NCBI GenBank assembly: GCA_016937915.1
Contig: JAFGVR010000168.1
Span: 1 to 10,969 of the forward strand
Reading direction: 5' to 3'
Length of the DNA: 10,969 bases
DNA from: Campylobacterales bacterium
Lineage (GTDB): Bacteria > Campylobacterota > Campylobacteria > Campylobacterales > Sulfurimonadaceae
Both the position numbers and the translations under genes were made by a program. The notes below the pieces were generated by a model, which did not search any database, was not told the DNA's origin, and saw nothing but the letters and a program-made list of their open reading frames with translations. Numbering within the stretch: the stretch's first letter is position 1; the number at the start of each line of letters is the position of its first letter. Positions 7,610 to 10,969 of this stretch are shown piece after piece.

Positions 7610-8500
7610 ATGAGATACTTTTTACTTTTTATCACTTTTATAAATATAGTTTTTGCAAAAGAGTATGTGATTGGATTTGCACAAGATACTTTGGCAAATG
7701 ACTGGAGAGCTGCTCAGGTGCAAGAGGTGCGTGATGAGGTGGCAAAACATCCGCATCTAAAACTTATAGTAAAAGATGCAAAAGGTAAAGTATCAAATCA
7801 GATAAGAGATATACAGAGGTTTATAAATGATGAGGTTGATTTTATCATCACAAGCCCTATAGATGCAAAAGTAACTTCACTAGTTTTAAAAAAAGCGATA
7901 GATAAGGGTATAAAAGTTATTTTGATAAGTAGAGGTGTTCAAACACAAGATTATGATGTTTTTATATCTCCAAATAATTATCAAATAGCAAAAGATAGTG
8001 CTAAATATCTTTTAAAACAGATGAACTATAAAGGTGTTGTTTTGATGCTAGAGGGTGTTAAAGGTGCTACTTCAACACTTGAGAGGACAAAAGGGTTTGA
8101 AGAGGTTGCTAGTAATTATAAAGATATCAAGGTAGTAAAAAGAAGAGCAAACTATCTAAGAAGTGATGCTATAAAAGTTATGGAACAGTTGTATAAAGAT
8201 GGTATCAAGTTTGATGCGATATTTTCACAAAGCGATTCTATGCTTATAGGTGCTAGAGAGGTTATGAAAAGGCTTAAAAAACCTTTAGTTGATTCAGTTG
8301 GGATAGATTATATAGGTGAAGCTAAAGAGGCTATATTAAACGGTGAACAATTAGCAAGCTTTACATATCCTACATCTGGATGCGAGGGTGTTATGGCCAT
8401 AGTAGATTTGATAGACAAAAAAGAGATACCAAAAAATATAATTTTAGATACAGTTATGGTTACAAAAGATAATGCGAATTTAATAAAACCACTATTTTGA
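7610..8500 (+). CDS. Periplasmic sugar-type binding protein (RbsB-like)
   Basis: The 296-residue protein starts on the base after the cellulase stop, with GGAGAA at 7601-7606, so translation is probably coupled. A signal peptide (MRYFLLFITFINIVFA, cut before KEYVIG) sends it to the periplasm. The rest follows the type I periplasmic binding fold of the RbsB/Peripla_BP_4 family throughout. Compared from memory with ribose-binding protein, pocket positions keep Arg108 (ISRGVQ), Arg159 (LERTKGF) and Asp233 (VGIDYIG). The first-lobe NPFF motif becomes NDW (30-32), the Asp before the first Arg becomes Ser107, and the hinge-side Asn becomes Ser208. The ligand is therefore probably a sugar but not ribose; a cello-oligosaccharide or glucose is suggested by the neighbouring cellulase. 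No permease or ATPase follows, so a sensory role with the downstream GGDEF-EAL protein is more likely than plain uptake (inference). Confidence 0.85.
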   Translation: MRYFLLFITFINIVFAKEYVIGFAQDTLANDWRAAQVQEVRDEVAKHPHLKLIVKDAKGKVSNQIRDIQRFINDEVDFIITSPIDAKVTSLVLKKAIDKGIKVILISRGVQTQDYDVFISPNNYQIAKDSAKYLLKQMNYKGVVLMLEGVKGATSTLERTKGFEEVASNYKDIKVVKRRANYLRSDAIKVMEQLYKDGIKFDAIFSQSDSMLIGAREVMKRLKKPLVDSVGIDYIGEAKEAILNGEQLASFTYPTSGCEGVMAIVDLIDKKEIPKNIILDTVMVTKDNANLIKPLF

Positions 8501-8513
8501 TTAGGAAAGAAAG

Positions 8514-10969
8514 ATGTTAAAAAATAAATTATTTTTACATATAGGTTTGGTTATAACTATTGTACTTTTAGTAAATGGTTTGATTTATTATAAGAATGTA
8601 AATGATATATTTGATGTACAAGTAAAGACGGATATAGATAGTGACCAAAAAGAGGTTGCCAATTATTTTATAAAACTAAAAGATAATCTATTTAGATTAT
8701 CAGCTGAGATAATCTCAAATGATGAGCTAAAATCATCTATGAATCTTATCTCGTTTTATGAAGATCCAAATGATTATGTTAAAGAGACTTTTGATTATGA
8801 AAAAAGATCTTTAGTGGAGCTTTCTAAAAAATGGATAAAAGATTCTTCACACTATTCGTTAGAATTTTTTGATACTGGCATGAATTTAGTAGCAGTAAAT
8901 AGAGTTTTTGATGAAGCTAAAGTGATAGGTTATAGATCTTATGATGCAGATGCTCAGAAAAAATTTATAGATTATACAAGATTAAAAGAGAGTGCAGAAC
9001 CATCTTTGATAGCGTTAGATAAAAAAGATTTACAAAATTTCAAGCTAGATTTTTCCCAAGATAGAGTTTTGATAAGTTATCTAAATACTGTATATCTTGA
9101 TGATCTTCTTGTGGGATATGTAAGGATTATAACTTGTATAGATCAACAAAAACTAAAATCTATAAACGATGCTATAAATCTTCCACTCGTTTTATATACA
9201 AATCAAGATATTTATCTTTTTCCAAGTGAAGATATTAAAAATAGATTTAGTGATATAAAAGTATCTAATAATTATAGACTTATTAGTAAAGATATATTTG
9301 ATGATAAAAAGTTTTTAAAAGCTTTGTTTATAGTAGATAAAACAGTTGTAAATGAACGAATGGATGAGATCTTAATCCAGTTGGTTGAACTTTGGATTAT
9401 TATCCTTATAGTGGCATTTTTGGTTTCTGCTTATTTTGTAAATAGATCTGTTTTAACACATATAGATGATATGAAAGCTATTATAGAGGATATAAAAAAT
9501 GGTAAATTTAAACAAAGCGTTAAGATAGAAAAAAATAATGAGTTGTCTATGATAGTAAATGATTTTTACGATTTATCTGCAGAGTTGCATAAAAATATCG
9601 CTTTTTTGAAGAGTTATGAACTTGCTATGGATGAATCAAGTATCGTTTCAAAATCTGATCTTAGTGGAAAAATAACTTTTGTAAATGATAATTTTTGCAA
9701 AATCTCAGGTTATACAAAAGATGAGGTTATTGGAAAATCTCATAACATAGTGAGACATGAGGATAACTCACCAGAGATATTTAAAGATATGTGGGAGACA
9801 ATAAAAGATAAAAAAGTTTGGAAGGGTGTTATAAAAAACAAAGGTAAACTTGATGACTACTGGATAGATGTTGTAGCAATCCCTATCCTTGATGAGAACG
9901 ATGATATAGTTGAATATATGGCAGTTCGTCACGATATAACTGAGGTTATAAACCAAAAAGAGAAGTTAGATAGTATAGCAAATACAGATGCCCTAACAGG
10001 ACTTGGAAATAGATATAAAATAAACAACGATATAAAGGGTAGTATTTGCCCAGCTTTAGCTATCATAAATATAGATAACTTTTCACAATTAAATGATTTT
10101 TATGGTGAAGAGAATGGAGATTTTATCATTAAAGAGTTTGGTAAAAAATTGCAAGAGAGTTTAGATGAAAGAGATTGCTCTTTTTACCATATACAAGGTG
10201 ATGAATACGCTGTATTTAATCAAAATATAGGTAAAGATGAGTTTATGAAAAATCTTATTTTTATAAAGTCGAAAATTAGTAACTCTACAATTAAAATAGG
10301 TGATGAAGATATCACATTTAATTTTACAACTGGTGTATCTTTTGAATCTAAAGATAAGATATTTATAACAGCAGATATGGCACTAAAAGTTGCAAAAAGG
10401 CAAAATAATGATCTAATCGTGTATAGTGATGATGTGTCTTTAAATGATGAATATGAAAATAATATCAAATGGACGAAAAAGATAATAGAAGCTATACAAA
10501 ATGATAAGATAGTCCCAGTATTTCAACCTATAGTAAATAACCAAACAGGTAAATGGGAGAAGTATGAATCTCTTGTTAGGATAGATGATGGCGATAGGCT
10601 GATATCACCATTTTTCTTTTTAGAGATATCTAAAAAAACAAAACACTACACACAAATCACAAAGATAATGATAGAAAAAACTTTTGAAGAGTTCAAAGAT
10701 AAAAAGTTAGAATTTTCTATAAATTTAACTGTTGAAGATATCTTAAATCAAAAGATAAAAGATTTTATATTTGAGATGTTAAGTCGTTATAACATAGGTG
10801 ATAGGGTTGTTTTTGAGATAGTTGAATCTGAGTCTATAGAAAATTTTGATGATGTTTTAAATTTTATAGATATGATAAGGGAGTATGGTTGTAAGATAGC
10901 TATAGATGATTTTGGAACAGGTTATAGTAATTTTGAGTATCTTTTAAAACTAAAAACTGACTATGTAAA
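8514..10969 (+). CDS. Membrane PAS-GGDEF-EAL protein (3' end missing)
   Basis: An ATG at 8514, preceded by AGGA at 8503-8506, opens a frame of 818 codons that leaves the right edge without a stop. The protein has a membrane helix at about 7-26, a periplasmic Cache-like sensor at about 27-288, a second helix at about 290-310, a HAMP-like linker, an Aer-like PAS at about 370-485, GGDEF at about 485-650 and EAL from about 665. The GGDEF motif is degenerate (QGDEY at 561-565) with no RxxD I-site, so cyclase activity is doubtful. The EAL domain keeps key residues: ESL at 685-687, Asn737 (INLT), Glu768 (EIVES) and DDFGTGYS at 798-805. It therefore probably hydrolyses cyclic di-GMP. It lies 13 bases after the binding-protein gene, which suggests that this protein is its membrane partner. 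The rest of the EAL domain, including the lysine after DYV, is cut off. Confidence 0.9.
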   Translation, partial: MLKNKLFLHIGLVITIVLLVNGLIYYKNVNDIFDVQVKTDIDSDQKEVANYFIKLKDNLFRLSAEIISNDELKSSMNLISFYEDPNDYVKETFDYEKRSLVELSKKWIKDSSHYSLEFFDTGMNLVAVNRVFDEAKVIGYRSYDADAQKKFIDYTRLKESAEPSLIALDKKDLQNFKLDFSQDRVLISYLNTVYLDDLLVGYVRIITCIDQQKLKSINDAINLPLVLYTNQDIYLFPSEDIKNRFSDIKVSNNYRLISKDIFDDKKFLKALFIVDKTVVNERMDEILIQLVELWIIILIVAFLVSAYFVNRSVLTHIDDMKAIIEDIKNGKFKQSVKIEKNNELSMIVNDFYDLSAELHKNIAFLKSYELAMDESSIVSKSDLSGKITFVNDNFCKISGYTKDEVIGKSHNIVRHEDNSPEIFKDMWETIKDKKVWKGVIKNKGKLDDYWIDVVAIPILDENDDIVEYMAVRHDITEVINQKEKLDSIANTDALTGLGNRYKINNDIKGSICPALAIINIDNFSQLNDFYGEENGDFIIKEFGKKLQESLDERDCSFYHIQGDEYAVFNQNIGKDEFMKNLIFIKSKISNSTIKIGDEDITFNFTTGVSFESKDKIFITADMALKVAKRQNNDLIVYSDDVSLNDEYENNIKWTKKIIEAIQNDKIVPVFQPIVNNQTGKWEKYESLVRIDDGDRLISPFFFLEISKKTKHYTQITKIMIEKTFEEFKDKKLEFSINLTVEDILNQKIKDFIFEMLSRYNIGDRVVFEIVESESIENFDDVLNFIDMIREYGCKIAIDDFGTGYSNFEYLLKLKTDYV

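Noticed and set aside
9768..10468. Minus-strand frames opposite the PAS and GGDEF domains of the last gene
   Set aside because: The plus-strand frame is open from 8514 to the edge and carries recognisable domains throughout; the opposite frames have none.
1..10969. tRNA, rRNA, insertion sequence or prophage elements
   Set aside because: I saw no such sequences, transposase or integrase motifs, or flanking direct repeats; nearly all bases lie in the listed genes.

Overview
The window is AT-rich, gene-dense bacterial DNA. Codon use (AAA, GAT, ATA, TTA), the short gaps between genes and the many Cache-PAS-GGDEF style sensors suggest a Campylobacterota bacterium (Sulfurimonas, Sulfurospirillum or Arcobacter type). 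This placement is inferred from style and protein resemblance, not from a marker gene.

Layout. Bases 1-106 hold the 5' end of an unrecognised minus-strand gene. It is divided from the rightward genes by a divergent promoter region with a striking 30-bp interrupted palindrome (157-186). The first rightward cluster is yajQ (215-715), a helix-turn-helix/coiled-coil protein (720-1343) and a membrane diguanylate cyclase, Cache-PAS-PAS-GGDEF (1354-3621), with gaps of 4 and 10 bases. A 187-base intergenic region (3622-3808) is filled with five consecutive inverted repeats and probably ends this transcript. The second cluster is a 1266-residue exported GH9-CBM-GH5 cellulase (3809-7609), a periplasmic sugar-type binding protein that starts on the next base (7610-8500), and a membrane PAS-GGDEF-EAL protein (8514 to the window end, incomplete).

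How the genes may work together. Four of the six rightward genes can be tied to cyclic di-GMP: a probable effector (YajQ), a possible transcription partner (the HTH protein), a cyclase with intact active and inhibitory sites, and a composite protein with a degenerate GGDEF domain but apparently intact EAL residues. The cellulase, the binding protein and the GGDEF-EAL protein look co-transcribed, and no ABC permease or ATPase is present. This suggests, by inference, that beta-glucan breakdown products bind the periplasmic protein, which reports to the EAL protein and so changes cyclic di-GMP (attachment versus motility on plant or algal debris). The arrangement resembles the NspS-MbaA pair of Vibrio, but with a sugar-type binding protein and a linked cellulase. 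Both membrane c-di-GMP proteins also carry an Aer-like PAS domain, which suggests that redox state is a second input.
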